NCBI GenBank assembly: GCA_051648105.1
Contig: JBOFEN010000008.1
Span: 1 to 44,606 of the forward strand
Reading direction: 5' to 3'
DNA length: 44,606 bases
Source: UBA7332 sp051648105
Lineage (GTDB): Bacteria > Bacteroidota > Bacteroidia > Bacteroidales > UBA7332
Shown one piece after another: positions 7,648 through 18,700 of this stretch. The notes under the pieces were generated by a model. That model saw only the letters and a program-made list of their open reading frames with translations, ran no database searches and was not told where the DNA came from. The position numbers and the translations under genes were made by a program. The first letter of the stretch is position 1. Each line of letters begins with the position of its first letter.

Positions 7648-9936
7648 CTAGAATGGGTATCCCACTGCGAAGTTAAGAGTGAAATCTTGATTTAATCTTG
7701 GTTGGATTATTCGCCACGAGTCACGTCCGCTCATAGATGGATCGTAGGCTTTTACTCCAAGATCTAGTCGAAGTACAAAATAGTCAAAGTCAAGTCTGAG
7801 CCCAACCCCATAACCTAGAGCAATCTCCTTATAGAATTGATCTATCTGAAATTGTCCACCTGGCTGGTTGTCATACTCCCTTATTGTCCAGATATTTCCT
7901 GCATCAATAAAGAAAGCAGCGTGCAGTTTCCAAAAAAGGTAGCTGCGATATTCCACGTTTAGGTCAAGCTTTATATCTCCAGATTGATTTATAAAGTCAA
8001 TGCCACTTCCTCCTTTTGCATATCTTCCAGGCCCTAGAGATCTGATGCCCCATGCTCTAACGCTATTAGCACCACCACTGAAATATCTATTCTCGAAAGG
8101 TATAACAGTAAGGTTACCGTATGGGTAAGCTACACCAACCCCAGCTCTCCAAACAAAATTGTTTCGCTGATCGATACGATAGTTCATTGCATACTCAGCA
8201 TCTAACTTAACATATTGTGCAAATCTAATACCTAAAACTTCATATCCGCCATCATTTTTAGGTAAGTTAAGAAGTGATGATATTGCAGCGAGACTGTTTC
8301 CAGCTGATTCAATGCCTGCACGGAGAGTATATCGTATAGGTCTATTCTTATTCTTCTGAGTATTATTTGATAAATAATATGTATATCCAGTTCGCATAAT
8401 AAAGTTATTTTCATAACTATTTCGCAGAACAGGGTTAAGCTCTTGTTGGTCTAATTGCTCTCTAAACTCATCGGACATAGATGGCAGATAGGTATAACTA
8501 AGATCAACGAAGTCTAGAGTGTGTCTATGTATCTCCTTCATAGTCCATTTATATCTCCAAACTATACCAGATACTACCCTAGAGTATTCGGGCCTATTTT
8601 GATAGTTAAACTCAAATGAGAACTCCGTATTTGCTCTTACCTTTTTTCTGAAATCATGTTTAAGAAAAGGGAATAGGAATCTTGGAAATGTAATAGCTGT
8701 TTCAGCACCAAGCTCCATGTAGTTGTTGTTTAATCCACCACCCGTTAGTTGCTCATAAGCACTTCTACCTTTAATGACAAAGCTCTCTCCACCTCTGAAA
8801 AGGTTACTATGCTTATACGAGAGGCTCACAGCTGCACCTAAGTCTCCAGCAGAGTTGGTGCCTTCAAGTTCAACGGCGAATCCCTGAGATTTACCTTTGG
8901 ATAGTTTTATTGAGACATTAACCACGCCATCCTCATCAGTAGATGGCTCAAAGTTGATATTTATGAATCTAATTATTGAGATGCGACTAAATGCTACATA
9001 AGTCTCATTAACTGTCTCCTCTTTATAAATATCACCTTTCGTAAGCATACAAGCGTTAGTCAGGTGTTGTGGTCTTAGCCATTGCTCACCCTCTCGGTAG
9101 ATTATCTTGTATCCTTTGTAGTGTAGAGTATCTAATTTATTTTCAATATCAACGTTTTGTTGAAGGGCTGGATCGAACGAAAGGTCTATTGTTATATCAC
9201 CTATCCTGTAAGCTCTGTATATTGAAGAGGTATCGACAGAGGTAATACGATTCTTTAGAGTTAGATCAATAATATTGCCACCCATTGTGCTGTCAGCAAA
9301 ATATGAGAAGTGGTCTCTATTAATAGCGTAGTATCCATTGTTGCGAAGAATAGAGGTTACTCTTTGTCTCTCTTTCTCCATCAGGTCCATATCTAATATG
9401 TGAGATGGGCGTATGAGTGAGGGTTTGTCTGACTCCACAATTATAGAGTCCATAGAATGGTTACTAATATCTATCTCATAATCTGAGATGCGGTAAGGGA
9501 CGCCACTCTTTACATCATATACGAGTTTAACCTTTCTCTTCTTATATTGTACAGTTGTGTCCACAACAGCATGGAGGTATCCACGGTTCTGTGCAACCTT
9601 TCGAAGCTCGTTAAGAGTTCTGCTGCTCTCTTCGGGGCTATAAATAACCGGAGCCTCACCAACCTTGCGAATAAACTTATTTATTCGCTTAGTAGAGTCC
9701 CTTCCCGAGAGATTGTATATTTGAAGCTGCATATTATAAAGCCCAAAAACCCGCAGATTTGGTTTTTGCCTAACATAGGCTTCCAGATCTGCAGGTTTTA
9801 GTCTTTTTGTATCGCTTTTTACTTCAACTCTATCAAGTAGGTATTCTCCCTCCTTTACAAACTTTACGGTGCTGCAACTACTCATAATGAGCAGGATAAC
9901 GAGGACCATAAAGTTGTTCACAGGGTGACCTTTCAT
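7648..9936 (-). CDS. tamL: TamL-type outer-membrane lipoprotein of the BamA/TamA (Omp85) family
   Basis: The N-terminus is a lipoprotein signal with lipobox IMSSC (Cys21), followed by POTRA-like repeats (about residues 30-350) and a C-terminal surface-antigen/D15 beta-barrel (about 370-762). The barrel ends in aromatic-rich strands and a terminal Phe, the usual beta-barrel insertion signal. A stretch SGGANSVRAWGIRSLGPG corresponds to the Omp85 loop 6 region, in which V/I-R-G/A-(Y/W/F) is conserved. Omp85 proteins insert outer-membrane proteins or act with TamB. Lipid-anchored TamA relatives are known in Bacteroidota as TamL; the acyl anchor seen here fits that subgroup. No TamB is in the window. 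It leads the tamL-cdsA run. Confidence 0.88.
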   Translation of the reverse strand: MKGHPVNNFMVLVILLIMSSCSTVKFVKEGEYLLDRVEVKSDTKRLKPADLEAYVRQKPNLRVFGLYNMQLQIYNLSGRDSTKRINKFIRKVGEAPVIYSPEESSRTLNELRKVAQNRGYLHAVVDTTVQYKKRKVKLVYDVKSGVPYRISDYEIDISNHSMDSIIVESDKPSLIRPSHILDMDLMEKERQRVTSILRNNGYYAINRDHFSYFADSTMGGNIIDLTLKNRITSVDTSSIYRAYRIGDITIDLSFDPALQQNVDIENKLDTLHYKGYKIIYREGEQWLRPQHLTNACMLTKGDIYKEETVNETYVAFSRISIIRFININFEPSTDEDGVVNVSIKLSKGKSQGFAVELEGTNSAGDLGAAVSLSYKHSNLFRGGESFVIKGRSAYEQLTGGGLNNNYMELGAETAITFPRFLFPFLKHDFRKKVRANTEFSFEFNYQNRPEYSRVVSGIVWRYKWTMKEIHRHTLDFVDLSYTYLPSMSDEFREQLDQQELNPVLRNSYENNFIMRTGYTYYLSNNTQKNKNRPIRYTLRAGIESAGNSLAAISSLLNLPKNDGGYEVLGIRFAQYVKLDAEYAMNYRIDQRNNFVWRAGVGVAYPYGNLTVIPFENRYFSGGANSVRAWGIRSLGPGRYAKGGSGIDFINQSGDIKLDLNVEYRSYLFWKLHAAFFIDAGNIWTIREYDNQPGGQFQIDQFYKEIALGYGVGLRLDFDYFVLRLDLGVKAYDPSMSGRDSWRIIQPRLNQDFTLNFAVGYPF

Positions 9937-9958
9937 AAATGTATAGTTAATTACACTA

Positions 9959-9966
9959 CAAACATA
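9959..9966 (-). promoter_or_regulatory. Possible -7 element of tamL
   Basis: TATGTTTG on the minus strand (9966-9959) fits TAnnTTTG and lies 22 nt before the tamL ATG. No -33 TTTG is found at the expected distance, so support is partial. Confidence 0.35.
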
Positions 9967-9981
9967 AAGATATCTTATGAA

Positions 9982-10005
9982 ATTACCCCTATGGTGAAGG
10001 GTAAT
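9982..10005. terminator. Weak hairpin after the C11 peptidase gene
   Basis: ATTACCC (9982-9988) pairs with GGGTAAT (9999-10005). It lies between the stop of the C11 peptidase gene and the start of tamL, both on the minus strand. There is no strong U-tract, so this may be only a partial terminator. Confidence 0.35.
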
Positions 10006-10039
10006 ATTACAATTTTATGATATAAATTCTAGCATAAAA

Positions 10040-11230
10040 TTACCAACCTAGACTAGAGTGAGCACTATTTAGCTCTTCAAATCTATCTTGTGGTATGTAG
10101 AATGATAATCCAGAGCATTTCAATATAGGTAGGTTGATAAAGTTTGGTGTATAGAGGTTTTTCTTGACACACTTATTTATAAGTGTTGTGAGTTCATTCT
10201 TCTCCTCTTCATCAATTATCCTTGAGATGAAATCTTCAAGATCATACATTATTGGATTTGAAGTGATCTCGGGTACACGCTCAAAGTGTTGTATAGAGCT
10301 AATGTCTAAACTATTTATCAACTCTTTATTGTTTGATATTGCTTGTCTTACGAATGATGAAAGTGCTTCAACCTCTTTACAATCTATCAAGCTTATCGTG
10401 GATGTTTGATAAAGAGTACTAACACCTTTATTGTAATCTAGATAGAATTCATAAAACCTCTCACACATCTCTTCTAAGTCTGGAGATCCAAGCTTGAACA
10501 TTGGCTCTAGAAGGGTGGAGTAGGGGTATCCTACTGCATGAATCTCAGTTGGAGCAGCCATTATATATTTAGCTTTATCCTGAAGCTGATCTACTACCTC
10601 AAGAGAAGACATAAAGCAAGCATCAAATGCAATAAATTCAAGTTCAGGGAGTGAACTTAGCGCAAGCCTTAGTTTTGGAATATCTATATATGAACCAGAG
10701 CTTATGTCTTGTCCGAACCATTTGGTGGGAAATCTATCTTGGCCAAACTCACTTGTGCTATCATAGGTATAGCTTGTGGAAGATCTATAAATGGCATCTG
10801 ATGGTACCCAGCCATAGCCGTGAGACCATAGTACTAACCCATAGCTTTTGGCAGGAAATGAGGTGAAAGCCTCATTTAGTATCAATCTCATCTGGTCATG
10901 GTCGGCAGAGTTGTGCTCTGTGTATCTCTTTATTTCTCGTTTTGAGCCAACTCCATCCTTACCCACTTCTATTTTATAAAGTACAGGAGTGTCATATCGA
11001 GAGTCTACGTAGACTATAAGATTTCCTCCATTGATATTACTATTCTCTACCCCTTGAATTAGATCATTGAGATCAAATTGGGCAAAATTCCATAAGCTAT
11101 TGTCGGCAGCCATATATACAACTACCGTCCTATCAGCATTCGCAGTAGGTTTTATCTCATCCTCTTTTGTACATGAGCAGAGGATTAATGTAATAACTAG
11201 AATAGCTATTTTGCTCAGTTTGTATATCAT
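10040..11230 (-). CDS. Clostripain-family (C11) cysteine peptidase, lipoprotein
   Basis: The protein starts with a lipoprotein signal whose lipobox cysteine is Cys18 or Cys20 (LILCSC). It contains the C11 core: TVVVYMAADNSLW at about 35-47, the catalytic His in VLWSHGYGW (His137) and the catalytic Cys in FIAFDACFMSSLEV (Cys205), then MAAPTEIHAVGYPY. C11 enzymes cleave after basic residues and often self-activate. The 396-residue form ends in SLGW with no type IX C-terminal sorting domain that I can recognise. It should sit on the outer membrane or cell surface. It stands as a single gene on the minus strand about 100 nt from tamL. Its true substrate is unknown. Confidence 0.88.
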   Translation of the reverse strand: MIYKLSKIAILVITLILCSCTKEDEIKPTANADRTVVVYMAADNSLWNFAQFDLNDLIQGVENSNINGGNLIVYVDSRYDTPVLYKIEVGKDGVGSKREIKRYTEHNSADHDQMRLILNEAFTSFPAKSYGLVLWSHGYGWVPSDAIYRSSTSYTYDSTSEFGQDRFPTKWFGQDISSGSYIDIPKLRLALSSLPELEFIAFDACFMSSLEVVDQLQDKAKYIMAAPTEIHAVGYPYSTLLEPMFKLGSPDLEEMCERFYEFYLDYNKGVSTLYQTSTISLIDCKEVEALSSFVRQAISNNKELINSLDISSIQHFERVPEITSNPIMYDLEDFISRIIDEEEKNELTTLINKCVKKNLYTPNFINLPILKCSGLSFYIPQDRFEELNSAHSSLGW

Positions 11231-11334
11231 CTATTAATTGTTGGGTAGGTTGGTGAAATTGGAATGCTAATAGAGTCTAAGAACATAAACGAGTTAAATA
11301 AAGTTCATCCCACCACCTAAGAAGTCAGTTGCTC

Positions 11335-11796
11335 TTATTTTGCAAAATAGTTGGCACTGCTTTTGCTGATAGCCTTGAGGTCTCTGTGGTGTTTTTCTCT
11401 TCTCCACTCAAAAGGGGTGAAAAGTCTATTAGACTCGAAGTCAAAGAACAGTTCGTATTCTCCATGAATTAGTCTTAGAGAGTCAACTTGCTCATGAATA
11501 GCATCAAAAATTGTGCTGAATCTCCACTCGATAGATGATTCAATCCGGTTGAATGTGTTAATATCTACCTCGCTATGGCTAGACTTAAGAGATAGTAAGG
11601 CAGTTCGTGTGTGGGCTGGAATAAATACCACTCCCCACTTGTTGTCTAGTCTCAACTTTAGATAACATCCAAGCTTTACCTCTTTAACCTCTATAGAGTC
11701 GTAAATGGGTTCAACTTTAATGTTATTAAACGGATCGCTTATTCCAAAAAGTTTATCCTTTTGGAAAATTGTGTATAGTTTTTGTAACTGTTTCAT
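11335..11796 (-). CDS. Hypothetical protein (153 residues), unrecognised
   Basis: I do not recognise the family. The protein is soluble, charged and lacks a signal peptide or membrane segment. A stretch around residues 28-60 (EPIYDSIEVKE, then LKLRLDNKWGVVF) loosely resembles a WG-type beta repeat (a Trp-Gly after a charged turn), but a single copy is weak evidence. The C-terminal third is rich in Arg, His and Lys. It lies between the C11 peptidase gene and the divergent ruvA with no sign of co-transcription with either. The start at ATG 11796 is the first in frame. Confidence 0.7.
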   Translation of the reverse strand: MKQLQKLYTIFQKDKLFGISDPFNNIKVEPIYDSIEVKEVKLGCYLKLRLDNKWGVVFIPAHTRTALLSLKSSHSEVDINTFNRIESSIEWRFSTIFDAIHEQVDSLRLIHGEYELFFDFESNRLFTPFEWRREKHHRDLKAISKSSANYFAK

Positions 11797-12147
11797 GGTT
11801 GTTGGTATTAAATGTTTATGGTATATATCAATTGCAAGATTACGAAATATAGTTGAAATATTGCAATCTTTTGGATTGTAAATTATAGTATAGTTGAATA
11901 TTTAACTTCTAATTGACAATTTAGTAGGATAATTGAAGAGTTGTCTTAATTCCCTCAACGCTTCTACATCTTTTAGCAAGTTCCATATTATATACATTGT
12001 ATTATTAAATGAGAGTAGATGTAGCTGTTTTTGTAATGAACTTAAATATTTTCCATATATTTGTAGTATATTGTATAATGAACAAGCTTACAATAGCTAA
12101 CGCTTGATTTCGTTGTTAATAGTTAATGAATAAATAATAGAAAACTA
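11797..12147. other. AT-rich intergenic region between divergent genes
   Basis: About 350 nt, very AT-rich, separating the hypothetical gene from ruvA. Apart from the likely ruvA promoter near its right end I see no reading frame, terminator or strong repeat. A word TTGCAA occurs at about 11832 and 11861. Confidence 0.6.
12030..12063 (+). promoter_or_regulatory. Likely promoter of ruvA-sprA
   Basis: TTTG (12030-12033) and TATATTTG (12056-12063) match the -33 and -7 elements with a 22-nt spacer, one longer than the usual range. The implied leader before the ruvA ATG at 12148 is about 75-80 nt. Confidence 0.45.
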
Positions 12148-12735
12148 ATGTTCGAATATATATCTGGATCCTTGGTGGAGGCAACTCCAACCTATTTTGT
12201 TGTTGATGTAAATGGCGTAGGCTACCTTCTTCATGTCTCTCTCTCAACTTATGAAACTCTTCGTACAGCTTCAAAAGTGAAGTTGTATGTACATCAAGTG
12301 ATAAGGGAAGATGTCCATTTGCTATATGGTTTTGCAGAGAAGGCTGAAAGAGAGATGTTCCTTTTGCTAATTTCTGTTTCGGGGGTTGGAGCCTCAATAG
12401 CACGTATGATGTTATCTTCAATGACTATTTATGAGATTCAATCAGCAATTTCTACTGCAAATAGTAACGCTCTTAAGAAGGTTAAAGGTGTTGGAGCCAA
12501 AACTGCAGAGAGGATTTGTGTAGACCTAAAGGACAAGGTTGTGGTTACTGCTGGCGGAGCTGGCTTGGCAGCTGACATTAGTATAAGCTCAGAGACACAG
12601 GTGGAAGCAATCTCAGCTCTTCTTATGCTTGGATTTGTGAAGTCAGCCGTAGAGAAAGTCGTAAAGTCAATATTAAAGTCAGACCCTTCACTTGCTGTAG
12701 AAGAGGTTATTAAGCAAGCACTAAAGTTACTGTAA
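12148..12735 (+). CDS. ruvA: Holliday junction branch migration protein RuvA
   Basis: This tetrameric Holliday-junction binding protein loads RuvB for branch migration. The N-terminal OB fold (MFEYISGSLVE...VDVNGVGYLLHVS) spans residues 1-62. The tandem helix-hairpin-helix motifs are SGVGASIA (78-85) and KGVGAKTA (113-120). A C-terminal domain III (about 147-195) has the ALLMLGF segment that contacts RuvB. The length of 195 residues is normal. sprA starts 29 nt downstream, so the two are probably co-transcribed although their functions are unrelated. Confidence 0.97.
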   Translation: MFEYISGSLVEATPTYFVVDVNGVGYLLHVSLSTYETLRTASKVKLYVHQVIREDVHLLYGFAEKAEREMFLLLISVSGVGASIARMMLSSMTIYEIQSAISTANSNALKKVKGVGAKTAERICVDLKDKVVVTAGGAGLAADISISSETQVEAISALLMLGFVKSAVEKVVKSILKSDPSLAVEEVIKQALKLL

Positions 12736-12764
12736 ATAGATTTGTAACACAAACCGAATCATAA

Positions 12765-15700
12765 ATGTCATTTAAACCAACTCTAAATAGAGGTGCAATC
12801 CTTCTAATACTTACTCTATGCTGTTCGCTTGGAGTAGGGTATGCTGCGTTGGTTAGTTTGCCTGAGATCTCCTCTTTTGTCTCTCCCGAGAATGTAGATA
12901 CTACAAGTAATAGGACAACTTATCCAGTTGCTAAGACTATACCCAAAGGATCTAAAGAGGTTGGTAAAAAGGGTGTTGTTGATTTGGATAACCCTGAGAA
13001 TTTAAAAAGTGTCATCGAGTTCGATGCGGAAACAAATAGTTATGTTTTTAGAACCCAAATCGGGGATATGGAGGTTGGTACTCCATTCTCATTAAGCTCA
13101 TCAGAGTATCATAAATATCAGTTTGATAACTCAATGAGAGCATATTTTAGGGAAAGGAGTACACAAACAGAGGAGGAGAGAGCTGCTAGTACAGCTGCTT
13201 TTGATCCTCTAGATATGAGATTTAGCCTAGGTCCTGCTGAGAAGATCTTCGGACCTGGAGGAGTACAACTGCGTACTCAAGGATCTGCTGAACTATCTTT
13301 TGGAGTTAAGAATAATAAGGTCGATAACCCTACGCTGCCAGAGAGAGCTAGGAGTAAAACTTATCTAGATTTTCAGCAACAGATACAGCTTAATATGAAT
13401 GCTAAGGTGGGTGACAAGTTGGATTTCAACATGAATTACAACACTAATGCAACATTCGATTTTGATGCTCAGAAAATTAAGTTGAACTATCAGGGTAAGG
13501 AGGATGAGATAATAAAGAGCCTTGAGGCTGGTAATGTCAGTATGGGTTCTTCTGGTGGATTGATTCGTGGAACCCAAGCTCTCTTTGGTGTAAAAGCGGC
13601 ACTTCAGTTTGGCAAGTTCAAGGTAACAGGTATTGTGGCTCAACAGGAGTCAGAATCTAAGGTTGTCAATACCCAAGGTGGTGCTCAAACAACACCATTT
13701 GAGTTTTCTGCTGACAACTACGATGAGAACCGTCATTTCTTTCTCGCTCACCATTTCCGCGATGGATACGACAAGTCAATGAGCAAGCTCCCATATATAT
13801 CATCAGGGATAATAATTAACAAGATAGAGGTGTGGGCTACAAATAAGAGGGGCAACTTTGATGACTCTCGTAATGTTGTGGCCTTTATGGACCTTGCTGA
13901 GACGGATCGTATAGGTAATAACTTTTGGAGTAGAAACTCTGCTCAAACACAACCAGACAATAACTCAAATAACCTATTCTCTGAGATGAATAGCGCATAC
14001 TCGGCTATTCGTGATATTAGTGCAGTCAATTCAACTCTCGCTCAACTTGAGGGTGTAGGTATCTTTGGTGGAAGGGATTATGACAAGATTGAAAATGCAC
14101 GTAAACTAGACCCTTCAGAATATTTCTTAAACAAGCAGTTAGGATATCTATCTCTTCGTACAGCTCTTCAACCTGATGAGGTGCTTGGGGTAGCTTATGA
14201 ATATACTTATGGTGGGCGTACTTACCAAGTAGGTGAGTTTGCTTCGGATAATAATAACTCAGCCCAAGCTCTTTTTGTAAAGCTACTAAGATCAACAGGT
14301 GTTACTCCAGATCTTCCTTTGTGGGACCTTATGATGAAGAATGTTTATTCATTGAATGCATACCAGGTACAACAAGACCGTTTTAGACTAGATATTCAAT
14401 ACCAAAGTGATACAACAGGGCTTTATCTTAACTACCTACCAGAACCATCGCTTCAAAATGAGTTATTATTAAGAATAATGAATCTTGATAGATTAGATTC
14501 TAGACAAGAGAGTAAGCCAGATGGTTATTTTGACTTTGTTGAGGGATACACAGTTCAAGCACAAAACGGAAGAATATATTTCCCAGTTATTGAGCCATTC
14601 GGTAGCCACTTGAGATCTAAGATAGGCAACGATGCAGTGGCAAATAACTACGTGTTTCAGGAGTTGTATGATTCGACACTAACTGTTGCTCGTCAGATTG
14701 CAGAGAAAAATAAGTTTAGAATTAAGGGAGAGTACCGCTCCTCTAGTGGGGCCGAGATCAGACTTAACGCAATGAATGTGCCTCGTGGATCGGTAAGAGT
14801 AACAGCAGGAGGGCAGGAGCTGAGTGAGAACTCAGACTATTCTGTTGACTATACAATGGGGGTTGTTACAATACTCAACTCAGGGATATTGGAGTCAGGA
14901 ACTCCTATTAGTGTTCAGCTCGAGAATCAATCAATGTTTAGTATGCAGCGTAAGACTCTTTTAGGGCTTGATGCTAGCTATGCTTTCAGTGAGAACTTTA
15001 ATCTAGGTGCAACTATTATGCACTTAAACGAACGTCCCCTAACACAGAAAGTAAACATGGGGGATGAGTCTATAAGTAATACTATCTGGGGGCTAAATAC
15101 CCAATACAGAACGCAGTCACAATGGCTTACAGATGTGGTGGATAAGCTCCCATTTGTAAATGCTACAGTACCATCATCATTTACTCTAAATGCAGAGTTT
15201 GCACATCTTATTCCAGGCCACCCTAAGGAACTGGAGAAGCAGGGTGTGTCATATATTGATGATTTTGAGTCAACTAAGATAAGCATAGACCTTCGAAATC
15301 CTTATAGTTGGAGTCTAGCTAGTACTCCTTGGGAACTCCCTAATCCTTTATATTCAAATAGAACCACTAATGATGGTGTAGATTATTATGGTAAGAACCG
15401 TTCACTTATTGCATGGTACTATATCGATGCAATATTTACACGTAAGAATTCAAATCTTACTCCAACACATATAAAGAATGATAGAGACCAACTGTCTGAT
15501 CACAGAGTTAGAGAGGTCTTAGAACGAGAAATATTCCCCAATAAGGAGAATGCTTACGGTGAGCCAGCTACACAAACAGTCTTTAACTTGGCTTATTATC
15601 CAAATGAGAGAGGTCCATACAACCTAGATCATACATATATGGGATCTGACGGTTTATTGCAGAGCCCACAACAGAGATGGGGCGGGGTGATGCGTAAACT

Positions 15701-18700
15701 TGATAATACAGATTTCGAAGCTAGCAATATTGAGTATATTGAGTTTTGGATGATGGACCCATTTATTACAAATAGTGATGATGCTCGCTCAACAGGTGGG
15801 GACTTGTATTTCAATATTGGTGAGCTATCTGAAGATATTCTCAAGGATGGTAAGAAGTTCTATGAGAATGGTATGCCAATAGATGGAGATGAAACATTGG
15901 TTGAGCAGACATATTGGGGTAAGGTGCCTCGTAGACAGTCAACAGTTTATGCATTTGATAACTCTGTAGGAGCTCGTAAGTATCAGGATGTGGGTCTTAA
16001 TGGACTTAGAACAGAGGAGGAGTTTGAGTTCTCCACTTATAGGGATTACCTTGATAGAGTAAACCAAGTAATTTCAGGAGAGACTCGTGCTAGATGGGAG
16101 TTAGATCTATTCTCACCACTGAATGACCCAGCAGGAGATAACTATCACTATTATAGGGGTAGTGACTATGATCGTGATAGAGTTTCTATTTTAGAGAGAT
16201 ACAAAAGATATAATGGTACAGAGGGTAATTCACCAGATAGTAATAACTCTACAGAGAGTTATGGAACCTCTGCACGTGTCACCCCAGATGTAGAGGATAT
16301 AAATCAAGACAATACATTAAATGACTATGAGAGGTACTTCCAATATAAAGTAGAGGTCAGACCTGAGAGAATGCAGGTTGGGGATAACTATATTGTAGAC
16401 CGTCGCACAGCACGCGTTACTCTTCGTAATGGTAAGCAAGAGGATGTTAACTGGTACCAGTTCAAGATACCTGTTAGAGACTATCAAAAGGTGGTAGGTA
16501 ACATTCGAGACTTCAAGTCTATACGATTTATGAGGATGTTTATGACTGACTTCCAAGACTCGACAGTACTTAGATTTGCAACTCTAGAGTTAGTCCGAGG
16601 AGAGTGGAGACAGTATGAACAAGCGTTATATACAGCATCAAATGCACCAATAACAGATGCCTCTATTGATGTGTCTGCTGTAAACATAGAGGAGAATGCC
16701 TCACGTGAACCTGTCAACTATGTTCTTCCTCCTGGTGTCTCTCGTATTATTGACCCTAGTCAGCCACAGCTTCGTCAACTCAATGAGCAGTCATTATCTA
16801 TGCGTGTTACTAATTTAGCACCTGCAGATGCAAGAGCAGTTTATAAGAATAGTGCACTAGATGTCAGACAGTACAAGAGGCTGCAGATGCATGTCCATGC
16901 AGAAGCCTTCATTGATGACATCACAGACCTTCGTGGTGGAGAGCTTAGCGCATTCATTAGAATGGGCTCGGATTATAAGAATAACTACTATGAGTATGAA
17001 ATACCTCTTGCCATAACACCTCAAGGAAGTTATAGTAACAATAATAGTAATGATAGACTAATTGTATGGCCAGAGAATAATCAGTTTGATTTCCCATTTG
17101 ATGTTTGGACGGATCTTAAGTTAGAGAGAAATAGAGAGAAGCGCCAAGCTGGATCAACTATTACCTTTAATACTCCATATAGTTCAACAGATCCAAATAA
17201 ACCAAGAAATAAGATCACCGTTGTTGGTAACCCTACTCTTTCAGAAGCGAAAGTCATTATGATAGGGGTGAGAAATAACTCAAGAGCTGTAAAATCTGGA
17301 GAGGTTTGGGTCAATGAACTTAGACTCACAGAGTTTAATGAAGATGGAGGATGGGCTATTCAAGGTTCCATGAACCTAGCTCTCTCTGACATAGGTAACG
17401 TGAATTTCAGTGGTCGCCGTGAGACCGCTGGTTTTGGTGGAGTTGAACAGTCAGTTAATGAGAGGAGATTGGATGACTTTTATCAATATAACTTGGCAAC
17501 AAGTGTTGATGTTGGTCGCTTCTTCCCAAGTAAAGCTAAGGTCAAGGCGCCACTATACTACTCATATTCAGAACAAGTTAGTACACCAAAGTATAATCCA
17601 TTAGACCAAGACATATATATGTCTGAGGCTCTAGAGGAGGCTTTAACTCGCCAAGAGAGAGACTCTATAAAGAGTAGTGCTCAGGATGTAATGAAGTCAA
17701 AGAGCTTTAGTATGACTGGGGTGAAGATAGATATTCAAAGTAAGAAGCCTATGCCATATGACCCAGCCAATCTAACTATGAGTTACTCATATACGGGGAG
17801 TGATAAACATTCACCTTCTGTATCTTTCGAGAACTCAAGAGATTATCGGGGTAACCTTTCATATAACTATTCACCTATGTATAAAGGGTGGGTGCCATTC
17901 GCTAAGATTACTAATAAGTCAAAATACTTAGTGCCTGTCAAGGATTTGACATTGAACTATCTGCCTCAGAATATATCTTTTAATACCTCTATGAATAGGT
18001 ACTATTTTGAGACACAATTAAGAGACCTCAATTCGGATGGATCTTATAGTGATGCTCTTCTTTCATATAGAAAAGATTTCCTTTGGGATAGAGAGTTTAA
18101 TCTTCGTTGGGACTTCACAAAGACCATCAAATTTAATCTTCGTACTGGAACAAATGCACGAATCGATGAGCCTGATGGTAGGGTAAGTAAGAACTTCCTT
18201 CCTGATGAGTATGAATTGTGGAAAGACACTGTTATGCAGAGTATAGCTAGCTTTGGTACTCCATATAGCTATGCACAAGCAGCTAATCTATCTTGGGATG
18301 TGCCGATAAATAAGATACCTGTTTTTGATTGGACAACCCTCAACTTCAAGTATGCATCTACTTACAATTGGGATAGGGGTGCATCAATAGAGGGTGACAC
18401 TGAGTTGGGTAATATTCTTAAAAATAACGGAAACCTCACAGGTGACTTACGACTCAATTTTGAGAATCTATACAATAAGTCAAACTTCCTTAGAGAAACA
18501 AATAAGAAGTTTGCATCCTCGGGTAGAGGAAATAGCTCTGTGGCAAGAAAGCCTGATAGAACAAAAGTCTACTCTCAAAAACTTAGATTCAAAAAAGGGG
18601 AGATGAGGGTCATTAGACATAGTTTAAATAATAGAGAGATAAGAGTTGAGGCTACGATGGCAGACTCCACAAAAAAGGTGATTCCTGTCAAGTTTAAGGT

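Noticed and set aside
12116..12421. 101-residue frame opposite ruvA
   Set aside because: Shadow of ruvA on the other strand; no start context or protein features.
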